Shown piece by piece: positions 1-6,784 of a stretch of 16,832 nucleotides of DNA. This DNA comes from Chloroflexota bacterium. Lineage in GTDB: Bacteria; Chloroflexota; UBA5177; JANWHV01. Numbering within the stretch: the stretch's first letter is position 1; each line of letters starts with the position of its first letter. Below the pieces are notes generated by a model. That model did no database searches, was not told the origin of the DNA, and saw only the letters and a list, made by a program, of their open reading frames with translations. The position numbers were made by a program, and so were the translations under genes. The DNA lies in assembly GCA_028287725.1 (NCBI GenBank), contig JAQBPC010000449.1, positions 1 to 16,832 of the forward strand. Reading direction: 5' to 3'.

Positions 1-348
1 CGGCTCGGGTGCGCAAACGACCCGAGCAATGCCCCGACACGCCGCCGCATAGGTCAATGGCTATAATCAGCACAAGTGACCCACTAACAGGACGGCGTGG
101 GTATCGCTTATTAGGGAGTGCAGTCAGGTACCGCGGGAGACACCGCGCCGACCCGTTCACTTCGCAGCGGCGACCCGCTAACGTGACAGTAACAGTATCA
201 TCACGACGAATAACGTCGACAGCGCCGCAGCCGACGCAGTCTACACGTTGAGCTGCTGGGCACAGCCTCGAGCGCGGTGCCGCTGTGAACAATGTCGGGC
301 GGCAGCACCTGCACATTGGACACACGTTGGTCGAAAGGAAGACTCTAC
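1..348. other. Non-coding lead-in upstream of the epoxide hydrolase
   Basis: I see no convincing gene here. The open frames are short, arginine/serine/proline-rich and resemble no family I know. The stretch contains a perfect 8-bp inverted repeat at 3-27 (listed separately) and, just before the epoxide hydrolase, a Shine-Dalgarno-like GAAAGGAAG at 333-341. I could not pick a convincing -35/-10 pair for the downstream gene. Any gene lying further left is outside the window. Confidence 0.5.
3..27. repeat. Perfect inverted repeat, 8-bp arms
   Basis: GCTCGGGT (3-10) and ACCCGAGC (20-27) are exact reverse complements separated by 9 nt. No T-run follows on the plus strand, so this is not a canonical intrinsic terminator. 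It could be the stem of a terminator for an upstream gene outside the window, or an operator. The symmetry is seen directly; the function is unknown. Confidence 0.45.
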
Positions 349-1452
349 ATGGCTAGTGCCGAGCACGCCCCGACCGTCGTTGACCAGTCGGTACTCGACG
401 ATCTGCACGCGCGACTCCGCGTCTACCGACGCGTAGCCGTCCCCGCAGGCTTCGGATGGACGCGCGGCGTCGACGGCGACTACCTCGCGGACCTACTGGC
501 CTACTGGGCCGACTCCTACGACTGGCGGGCACACGAAACCCGGCTCCGCGGCCTGCCGTGGGTCCTGGCCGGCCAGCACGGCACGCCGATTCGAGCAGTC
601 CACCTGCGAGCGACTGCAGCCGACGCCGTTCCGGTGGTACTCCTTCATGGATGGCCCGACTCGATCCTGCGATTCGAGAAGGTCCTACCAATGCTATCCG
701 ACCTTCATCTGCTCGTCCCGGCCTTACCCGGGTTCCCATTCGCGGCGCCGGTGGCCCGCCGCGGCATGTCGTGCTCGGACATGGCCGAAGCGGTCGCGCA
801 GGCGATATCCGAGCTCGGCTACGAACGCTACGTCCTCTCCGCTGGCGACGTGGGCTGCGATGTTGCCGAAGCGCTGGCTGCCAGTCACCCCGATCGGGTC
901 GCCGCCCTGCACCTTACCGACGTATCCCAGTTACACTACCTGGTAAATCCTCCGCAGAACTTGTCCGACGAGGAGCGTGACTACGTCCGACACGGTCATC
1001 ACTGGCAGGCGACCGAGGGCGGTTATTCGCACGAACAGTCGACCAAGCCACACACGTTAGCGGTGGGATTGGGCGACTCGCCCGCTGGCCTCGCAGCCTG
1101 GATCCTGGAGAAGCTGCGCACGTGGACGGACTGCGGCGGCGATGTGGAGACCGTGTTCACTCGGGACGAGCTGCTTACGTGGATTACCGCATACTGGGTC
1201 AGCGGCGCCATCGGCACCTCCTTCACGCCCTACGCCGAGAGCGGGTCGAAACCGATCGGGCGAATCGACGTTCCAGCGGCGTTCACGATCTTCCCGAAGG
1301 ACCTCGTCAACGCCCCTCGGGAGTTTGCGGCGCGCTTCTTTGACATCCGATCCTGGACGGATGAACCCGCCGGCGGTCACTTTGCGGCATGGGAGCGTCC
1401 GTCGGAGTATGTCGCTGGTATTCGGACAGCCGTAGATCTCGCGAATACCTGA
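349..1452 (+). CDS. Epoxide hydrolase (EHN domain, alpha/beta-hydrolase fold)
   Basis: This 367-residue protein belongs to the microsomal/fungal-type epoxide hydrolases, which open epoxides to diols through a covalent Asp-ester intermediate. The N-terminal ~95 residues match the EHN domain; the rest is the alpha/beta-hydrolase core. The oxyanion-hole motif HGWPDS starts at H100. The nucleophile is probably D167 in AGDVG (usual form GGDWG, so two positions differ). The charge-relay pair is probably D318 (FPKD) and H344 (GGHFAAWE), 26 residues apart as in the Aspergillus niger enzyme. Candidate lid tyrosines lie in EGGYSHEQ and SFTPYAES. Length is normal for the family. The ATG at 349 is preferred over one at 292 because GAAAGGAAG lies just upstream of it. 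There is no signal peptide, so the enzyme is cytoplasmic. Its plus-strand orientation is opposite to the remnants downstream. The substrate cannot be told. Confidence 0.88.
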   Translation: MASAEHAPTVVDQSVLDDLHARLRVYRRVAVPAGFGWTRGVDGDYLADLLAYWADSYDWRAHETRLRGLPWVLAGQHGTPIRAVHLRATAADAVPVVLLHGWPDSILRFEKVLPMLSDLHLLVPALPGFPFAAPVARRGMSCSDMAEAVAQAISELGYERYVLSAGDVGCDVAEALAASHPDRVAALHLTDVSQLHYLVNPPQNLSDEERDYVRHGHHWQATEGGYSHEQSTKPHTLAVGLGDSPAGLAAWILEKLRTWTDCGGDVETVFTRDELLTWITAYWVSGAIGTSFTPYAESGSKPIGRIDVPAAFTIFPKDLVNAPREFAARFFDIRSWTDEPAGGHFAAWERPSEYVAGIRTAVDLANT

Positions 1453-1607
1453 GGCGTGTCGTGCACAGTGAATGACCCGCTCAGATGCTGACAAAAGCAC
1501 ACCTTGGTGTGGAAGGGCGCGTACTGAAGGAAGATGCGGGTGTACATTATCACGCCGCGCGGCCCATGCACTAGGCGCGGACGCGTCGCTCCCGCCTTTT
1601 CCACGCG

Positions 1608-1907
1608 TCAGGTTGCGATGCCTGCGATCACGATGTCGAACATCTTCTCGGCGTCGTCTAGGTCGCCAGCATGATCGTTGGCCAGCCCGATCCCGTACAC
1701 GAGCCGGAGAACCTCGGCGACGCTGCTGCCGGGCCGGACCTCGCCGGCCGCCCGGGCCCGTTCCAGGAGGACCGCCCCGGCCTGCTGCATGGCACGCACA
1801 ACCCACTTTAGCGAGCGAAGAATGTGGCGCGGCGTCGACGGAAGAGGCGCGAGCAGCATATCACGGCAGGCCACCTCCCCCGGATTTTGATAGTCGCGGA
1901 GACACAC
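1608..1907 (-). pseudogene. TetR-family regulator remnant (C-terminal ligand-binding part only)
   Basis: The minus-strand frame ends in a stretch typical of the C-terminal domain of actinobacterial TetR regulators: AVLLERARAAGEVRP, then VAEVLRLVYGIGLAND, then DDAEKMFDIVIAGIA. The N-terminal helix-turn-helix that every TetR protein needs is not found in any minus-strand frame upstream. The part just before the recognisable end also looks shortened, as if the middle of the ligand domain were lost. I therefore call it a broken gene; the left boundary is the TGA at 1608-1610 and the right boundary is only the open-frame limit. An intact parent would have been about 190-210 residues and may once have controlled the neighbouring epoxide hydrolase, which is inference. 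Confidence 0.6.
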
Positions 1908-1910
1908 CGT

Positions 1911-2274
1911 GGCGTGTCTCTACCGCGTGCGTGAACCCAGAATGCAGCCCTGCGGTCAGCTATGACGTTAGTCATACCGCTCATGATCGGGAGTGATCCC
2001 CGCGCGCATGTAGCCCGATTGCGGGTAGGCTCGCTATTGGCGGAAGAGTTGCTTCAGGTACCACACCGCCGGTTCTGCCTCGGCGAATGGAGCCGTGAAG
2101 ATGGCGCTCCCTGCGCTCTCGGCAGACACCATGCCCGCCGTCTTGCTCGACTGGAGAATGGCCTACACCTCGCCTGGGTTCGCCTGCACATATCCCTCCC
2201 GGACGTGCTCCTGCTGCACGCCTCACTAATGAAGAGACGCCACCGACCCAAAATTCATCGCTCTGCGCAAGGAT
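1911..2274. other. Degraded inter-remnant stretch without an intact gene
   Basis: No open frame here resembles a known complete protein. On the minus strand, from about 2221 down to 2030, one frame reads as ordinary protein sequence for roughly 60 codons (including AGMVSAESAGSAIFTAPF and AEPAVWYLKQLF) with a single TAG in the middle and a TAG at the end. This may be the decayed 3' end of another gene, but I cannot name the family. It lies between the TetR and sigma remnants, on the same strand as both. Confidence 0.3.
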
Positions 2275-2898
2275 TTAGTGCGGGCGACGATGCATTTCGT
2301 TGGGAAGTCCGAAGTGGCGGTGCACGGTTGGATCGAGAAACCCGGCGAGCCCGACGATCCGTCCGGCACGGAGGCTCACCACGTTGACTGCACCGAATCG
2401 GAACCGGACGCCGTCCGCACCACCCTGATAACAGGCGAAGGCCAGCTCCAGGCTCTCCCGCTGCAAGTAGCTCGCAGCCGGGTCGTTGTCATCAGCTTGG
2501 CTCGCCGGCTGGTCGTCCGGCCAGGGCTCCAGCCAGATCGGCCCGAGTACCGGCTCACCGAGATCGTCAGTCTCCCGCCGTGGAGGGCCGTAGTCTGCCG
2601 AGAGCATCCGTCGAGGACGGCGGGCGATCAGCCGCAGGCACGCGTTGGTGCTGATGCTGTAGAGCCACGAGCGCAGTGAGTTGCCACCTTCGAACCCAGA
2701 AAGGCCCCGCCTCGCGCCGAGCAACGAGTCCTGCAGCGCGTCGGCGGCGTCTTGCACCAAGCCGAGCATCCGGTAGCAATGCGAGTACAGTTCGTGCTAG
2801 CTCGCCACCAGCTGTTCGAAGGCCGCCGCGTCGCCCCGGCGGGCCGGGGCCAGTAGTTCCGGCTCGGGCGGCAGGTCTACGTCGTCCATCGAGTCCAT
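2275..2898 (-). pseudogene. ECF RNA polymerase sigma factor pseudogene (SigX5/SigG-like, SnoaL-tailed)
   Basis: The frame opens with ATG at 2898 (another in frame at 2889) and reads into sigma-70 region 2: AAAFEQLVAS, a stop, then HELYSHCYRMLG, AADALQDSLLGA, and SLRSWLYSISTNACLRL. The stop is an in-frame TAG at 2797-2799, where the family normally continues unbroken. Further on, after SYLQRESLELAF, sigma region 4 (promoter -35 recognition) and most of the SnoaL-like tail domain are absent. The frame jumps directly to the usual tail end, ALNV-like AVNVVSLRAGRI followed by FLDPTVHRHFGLPNE. About 208 codons remain of the ~320-340 typical for the TIGR02960-type group. With a nonsense codon and no region 4, it cannot make a working sigma factor. 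The parent type is common in actinobacteria. Confidence 0.78.
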
Positions 2899-2964
2899 TG
2901 CTCCAGCCGCCCTCGCCCGCATTGCCGTCTTCGCACTGCACCGCGTATGTGCGCCGCGACAGCC

Positions 2965-3717
2965 TTAGTACGTAGCGCGGCCCCCACTGATGTCCATACA
3001 TTGCCCAGTTGTGAAGGAACAGTCGTCGCTGGATAGCCAGTGCACCAGCGCAGCCACTTCCTCCGGCTGTCCTACGCGGCCCATCGGAATTCTCCCAACC
3101 ATATACGCCACGGTCTCGGGCGACACCTGGTCGAGAATGCGTGTCTGAATCACAGCCGGGGATATGGCATTCACAATGATTCCCTGTTGGGCAACTTCCT
3201 TGGCCAATGATTTAGTGAAGCCGATTACAGCGGCCTTCGAAGCGGAGTAGGCGCTGAGGCGCGGGTTTCCTTCTTTGCCGGCAATGGAAGCGATGTTGAC
3301 TATACGTCCATATTCGGCCGCGAGCATGTCGGACAACACAGCTCGGCAGCACAGAAATACGCCGCGCAGGTTCACCGCGATTGTCTGATCCCAGGTCGCA
3401 ACGTCAAAATCCTGCACCAGGGTGGATCCGCCGGTAATTCCTGCATTGTTTACGAGAATCGCGACCGGTCCAAGCTGCGCCCGTACCTGATCGAACGCGC
3501 TCTGAACGGACTGCTCGTCGGCGACATCGCAACCAACCGCTATGGCCGTGAGGCCCTCCGCTGTAAACGCCTCCGCCGACCGCGCCGCGGCCGTTGGATT
3601 GATATCGGCAAGTGCGACGCGCGCGCCGGCGCGGGCAAGGCGCTGCGCGATCGCCAGACCAATGCCCTCTGCCGCACCGGTTACGATAGCGACACGGCCT
3701 TCAAGGTTACGCTCCAT
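2965..3717 (-). CDS. SDR-family oxidoreductase (FabG-like, probably NAD-dependent)
   Basis: This 250-residue classical short-chain dehydrogenase/reductase oxidises or reduces an alcohol/ketone pair in the cytoplasm. The cofactor motif TGAAEGIG is at residues 13-20. An aspartate, D38 in ALADIN, ends the second strand and favours NAD(H) over NADP(H). NNAG is at 90-93. The catalytic tetrad is N116, S144, Y157 and K161 (YSASK). The protein ends normally, close to the usual 245-255 residues. The start at 3717 is chosen because a near-perfect AGGAGGAG lies 8 nt upstream; longer in-frame extensions lack this. It sits 59 nt downstream of the Crp/Fnr gene on the same strand, so the two are probably co-transcribed. 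FabG proper usually lies with fab genes, which are absent here, so a catabolic or sugar/steroid dehydrogenase role is equally likely. Confidence 0.9.
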   Translation of the reverse strand: MERNLEGRVAIVTGAAEGIGLAIAQRLARAGARVALADINPTAAARSAEAFTAEGLTAIAVGCDVADEQSVQSAFDQVRAQLGPVAILVNNAGITGGSTLVQDFDVATWDQTIAVNLRGVFLCCRAVLSDMLAAEYGRIVNIASIAGKEGNPRLSAYSASKAAVIGFTKSLAKEVAQQGIIVNAISPAVIQTRILDQVSPETVAYMVGRIPMGRVGQPEEVAALVHWLSSDDCSFTTGQCMDISGGRATY

Positions 3718-3776
3718 GCGAGTAACTCCTCCTAAAATGGGGGTGTTAGAGCAAGCCGGCGAGCACGCGGCTCCGA

Positions 3777-4472
3777 CTAGCCGACGATTCTTGCCTGGAG
3801 CGCTTCCGGTCGGATCAACACGATCCGCCGCTCGTCGATTGCGATCAAGCCACGCTCCGCAAACCAATGTAGCAGACGGTTAACACTCACTCGCGTCGCG
3901 CCCACCATACCGCCGAGCTCCGTTTGCGTGATCTGCAGGTCAATCTCAACGCCCCGCGACGTGGGCCGGCCATATTGCTCACCGAGCCGAAGCAATGTAC
4001 GTGCGAGCCGGCCAGGAATATCAAGAAACATCAGGTCTTCAACCTGTGAGCTGAGCCTGCGCACTCGTGCGGTGAGATCGCCGAGCAAGATGAGGGAGGC
4101 GTCCGGTTGCTCGCGTAGAAATGCGACAAACGCCGAGCGGTCGAGAGTCAGCAGGCGAGACGGTTCCAGGGCAGTGGCAGTTGCCGATCGCGGGGCGCCG
4201 TCGAGTAGCGCAAGCTCACCAAATACATCGCCAGGCCCATGAACCGTGAACACAGCCTCCTTCCCCTCGCTAGAAAAGACGCTGATCTTTACGCGGCCGG
4301 CTTTCACCAAAAATAGGCTTGTTCCGGGGTCATCTTTATGAAAGAGGACTTCGCCACGTCGGTAGGTTCGAATACGCACGCGCGCTGCCAGATTAAAAAG
4401 AGCCTGATCGGTGAGACCCGCGAAAAGCGTAATCTGGCGCAACGTTGCCAGGTTTAGCTGTTCTGGCGGCAT
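3777..4472 (-). CDS. Crp/Fnr-family transcriptional regulator
   Basis: This 231-residue protein has the two-domain Crp layout: a cyclic-nucleotide-binding beta-roll (about 12-125), a long dimer helix (about 125-150), and a winged helix-turn-helix (about 165-225). The phosphate-binding cassette keeps G85-E86 and R95-S96-A97, the residues that hold cAMP in E. coli CRP, so a cyclic nucleotide ligand is plausible. The recognition helix reads GATRVSVNRLL. R194 and R199 match E. coli R180 and R185, but V195 replaces E181, so the preferred DNA half-site may differ from TGTGA. There are no Fnr-type N-terminal cysteines. AAGGA lies 6 nt before the ATG. The upstream 109-nt gap carries a strong promoter with an inverted repeat over its start site, suggesting autoregulation. 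The SDR gene follows in the probable same transcript. Confidence 0.92.
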   Translation of the reverse strand: MPPEQLNLATLRQITLFAGLTDQALFNLAARVRIRTYRRGEVLFHKDDPGTSLFLVKAGRVKISVFSSEGKEAVFTVHGPGDVFGELALLDGAPRSATATALEPSRLLTLDRSAFVAFLREQPDASLILLGDLTARVRRLSSQVEDLMFLDIPGRLARTLLRLGEQYGRPTSRGVEIDLQITQTELGGMVGATRVSVNRLLHWFAERGLIAIDERRIVLIRPEALQARIVG

Positions 4473-4522
4473 GCAGCATCCTTAACCAGAATATCGAGGT
4501 ACAAATGCGCCGTACGTTGACG

Positions 4523-4543
4523 CAATGCAATACCCCAGCATTG
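4523..4543. promoter_or_regulatory. Inverted repeat over the crp promoter -10/start site (candidate operator)
   Basis: CAATGC (4523-4528) and GCATTG (4538-4543) are exact reverse complements separated by 9 nt. The right arm overlaps the -10 hexamer (4540-4545) and the dyad centre falls near the predicted start of transcription. A protein bound here would block RNA polymerase, the usual layout for negative autoregulation. The arms do not match the E. coli CRP half-site TGTGA. Symmetry and position are seen directly; binding by the adjacent Crp/Fnr protein is inferred. Confidence 0.45.
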
Positions 4544-4569
4544 TAGGGGTGGGATGCAGCGGCGGTCAA
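4540..4569 (-). promoter_or_regulatory. sigma70-type promoter of the Crp/Fnr-SDR unit
   Basis: Read on the minus strand, -35 TTGACC (4569-4564) and -10 TACAAT (4545-4540) each match consensus at five of six positions, with an 18-nt spacer. Transcription would start near 4533, giving a leader of about 60 nt before the ATG at 4472. The -35 lies 12 nt past the stop codon of the upstream small gene, so the regulator need not depend on read-through. Confidence 0.68.
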
Positions 4570-4581
4570 TTGATAGGGACG

Positions 4582-4920
4582 TTACGAGTCCAGACTACTC
4601 TCCAGCACGGCAAGGGTCTGCTCTAGCCGCGCGACCTGTGCGTCATCGCGCGGTTCTTCTCCCAACGCGTCCTCGATAGCCTCCTCGGTTGCGTCCATCA
4701 TGGCAAGGGTCGCATTTTCGGGGAGGCCGAAACGCACGTCGGCACGGTCAACCCGTACCGTTCGGCCGTCAACGCCTGCAATCACGTCGATGAGATCGTC
4801 CGTTTCACCGATCGCGAGGCCAGGACGCGCGGCGCCCAGCCCATACTCAGCCGCCACCTCGGTGAAGTACGAGTCCGCCGCGCCCGATTCGTCGCGAAAA
4901 GAGCAAAATCTGGGATACAT
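4582..4920 (-). CDS. Small acidic protein of unknown function
   Basis: I do not recognise this 112-residue protein. It is rich in Asp and Glu, with no signal peptide or membrane segment. The middle reads as short hydrophobic strands (DDLIDVIAGVDGRTVRVDRADVRFG). The last ~40 residues look helical and acidic (ATEEAIEDALGEE, then QVARLEQTLAVLESSLDS), possibly a short coiled coil. The start ATG at 4920 is supported by GGAAAGG ending 5 nt upstream. Even composition and a sensible start suggest a real gene rather than a shadow, and no other frame here is better. It faces away from the kinase gene across about 150 nt and lies just upstream of the Crp/Fnr gene on the same strand, though that gene has its own promoter. 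Confidence 0.6.
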   Translation of the reverse strand: MYPRFCSFRDESGAADSYFTEVAAEYGLGAARPGLAIGETDDLIDVIAGVDGRTVRVDRADVRFGLPENATLAMMDATEEAIEDALGEEPRDDAQVARLEQTLAVLESSLDS

Positions 4921-5070
4921 GAACGCCTTTCCGCCGTGTTACTATCATGTCGTGACTGGACCTACTACCTGGGTTGGCTGCGAACCGGCGTTGCGCCTAA
5001 CACCCTGTGCACATGGTACAGGAGCCTGGCGTGGCTGGTCCCTGCCCGCGCCTGCGGCAATGTGCCCACG

Positions 5071-6549
5071 ATGATGCGCTGCCCGTCCTGCGGCGCGGGG
5101 CCGCCGCTGGAACCGACGAACCATTGCGGCATCTGTGGGATGGCCTTCCAGAGCGCCGCGGCGCTGTCACAGCGTGAAAGCCATCGCGACACATATGTGA
5201 AGACGATTACCCTCAACTTACTCGGCGACCCGAGCGCGCCTGCCGCCAATGTGGACGAAAGCCCGAACCTGGTGCAGCTGCTCCCGCCAGCCACCCTACT
5301 CGTCGGCAGATACCGAATCATCGAGGCATTGAAATCCGGCGGCATGGGCGCTATCTACCTCGCGCATGACGAGCACCAGGGAAACCTGCCATGTGCAATC
5401 AAGGAGATGCTAGACCGCTTCACCGACGAGGATGAGCGGGAGGCAGGCAGGGCGTGGTTTAAACGAGAGGCAACCACCCTCGCGAGCCTGCAGCATGCAC
5501 TTATCCCACTGATCTACGACTACTTCATCGATCGCGGCCGATATTATCTCGCTCTCGAATATATCGATGGCGTCAACCTCGAGGATCTGCTTGCACGCGA
5601 TGGCAGGCCCGGCTTACCAGAGCGCATGGTACTGACTCTTGGGGCGGCGATTTGTGACGTACTCACCTATCTCCACAGCCAAACACCGCCGCTTATCTTC
5701 CGAGATCTCAAACCCGCGAACATCATGATCACCCGCCGGGGCGATGTGCGATTGGTCGATTTCGGTATTGCTCGATCATTCTCGGCACTACGCAGTGCTT
5801 CAATGGTAGGTACGCCGGGCTATGCGCCAATTGAGCAGTATCACGGACTTGCCGACGCGCAAAGCGACCTCTATTCACTTGGGGCCACGATGCATCATCT
5901 GCTGACCGGCAGTGACCCGCGTTCGGCTCCGCCTTTCACCCATAAACCCGTGCGGATGTTGGTACCGGATATAAGCCGCGCGACCGAGCGCCTGCTTGAA
6001 GGCGCCCTTCACAAAGAGGCAGCGAATCGCGGCCCGCGCATTGAGGAGTTTGGTCGCCAACTCCGGCGTATTGATTCCGATCTCGCGCAGGGACTCGTGC
6101 CGGCGATAATCGACACCGTGGCTATTCACGCTCCGGATGTACGGATGCCACCGACACACATGAGCATCGCGCGTGGCACGATGGACTTTGGCACAAAGAA
6201 CCGTGGCGCCCTCCACACCCTCAACTTCCCGGTGAGTAATGACGGTAATGTCGAGCTACGCGTGGTGATGCGCGCTAATGTGCCCTGGCTTCACACACCG
6301 GACGGCCAGCTTCGCGTACCGCCAGGTAGTCTCGTGCAAGTGCCGCTGAATGTTGACTGCAGGGCGCTGCCAATAGGACAGCACAAAGCGCGCATCGAGC
6401 TCGCTGGAAATGGCGGAGTCGAGAGTGTACCCGTCGAGGTCAGGGTAACCTACTGGTGGTTCAATGGTGCGGGTGTGTTGATGGTCGCCGGCATAGGTAT
6501 GGCCGGAGTGCTCGCCATCCTTGTGCATCTGCTGATTCACTTTAAGTGA
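5071..6549 (+). CDS. Zinc-ribbon serine/threonine protein kinase with C-terminal beta-sandwich and membrane anchor
   Basis: This 492-residue kinase phosphorylates Ser/Thr on unknown partners. In order it has a zinc ribbon (CPSC at 4-7, CGIC at 19-22), a linker, a Hanks-type kinase domain (about 84-345), a domain of beta-strand-like segments (about 370-462) and one hydrophobic helix at the very C-terminus (about 466-488). Kinase motifs are complete: glycine loop KSGGMGAIY, K111 in AIKEM, catalytic D212 in RDLKPAN (with F in place of the usual H before it), DFG at D230 and the activation-segment GTPGYAPIEQY. The C-terminal domain resembles Ig-like/ASH-type folds, but I cannot name it firmly. 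With only a terminal anchor and no signal peptide, kinase and beta domain probably both face the cytoplasm. The start is uncertain: no clear SD precedes 5071, and the frame is open to a GTG at 4936. I chose the ATG just before the zinc ribbon. Confidence 0.87.
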   Translation: MMRCPSCGAGPPLEPTNHCGICGMAFQSAAALSQRESHRDTYVKTITLNLLGDPSAPAANVDESPNLVQLLPPATLLVGRYRIIEALKSGGMGAIYLAHDEHQGNLPCAIKEMLDRFTDEDEREAGRAWFKREATTLASLQHALIPLIYDYFIDRGRYYLALEYIDGVNLEDLLARDGRPGLPERMVLTLGAAICDVLTYLHSQTPPLIFRDLKPANIMITRRGDVRLVDFGIARSFSALRSASMVGTPGYAPIEQYHGLADAQSDLYSLGATMHHLLTGSDPRSAPPFTHKPVRMLVPDISRATERLLEGALHKEAANRGPRIEEFGRQLRRIDSDLAQGLVPAIIDTVAIHAPDVRMPPTHMSIARGTMDFGTKNRGALHTLNFPVSNDGNVELRVVMRANVPWLHTPDGQLRVPPGSLVQVPLNVDCRALPIGQHKARIELAGNGGVESVPVEVRVTYWWFNGAGVLMVAGIGMAGVLAILVHLLIHFK

Positions 6550-6703
6550 GCCGGCCCTGACCTGCGACAAGTGAGCACGGTTCTGGCGCATTCGCAAACG
6601 CTTGGTATGCCTTTGTAGCGGCGTGCACGCATGGTCGCGCGAGCATCTGTGTACTGCAGTTGCCGGCACCGGCTGGGTCAGGCGTGGATGATGGTTCCAT
6701 TGG

Positions 6704-6733
6704 TTGACCGTGGTCATTTTTCGCGCATGTACT
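6704..6733 (+). promoter_or_regulatory. Candidate promoter of the cysteine desulfurase operon, with dyad at the -35
   Basis: TTGACC (6704-6709) and TGTACT (6728-6733) are separated by 18 nt; the -35 matches five of six positions and the -10 four of six. A short dyad, TGACC-GT-GGTCA (6705-6716), overlaps the -35 and could bind a regulator. A second, weaker candidate lies downstream: TTGCCC (6733-6738), 18 nt, CATTAT (6757-6762). I cannot tell which is used. Confidence 0.4.
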
Positions 6734-6784
6734 TGCCCCGCGCACGCTTCCACAGGCATTATGTAGAAAGCAAGGGGAAGCGGA

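Noticed and set aside
1057..1806. 249-codon minus-strand frame overlapping the epoxide hydrolase end and TetR remnant
   Set aside because: Its composition is extremely Arg/Gly-rich with no family features, and it overlaps clear sequence on both sides.
4936..5070. N-terminal extension of the kinase from GTG 4936
   Set aside because: No SD, no sequence resembling a domain, and the family normally starts at or near the zinc ribbon; the ATG at 5071 is preferred, though not proven.
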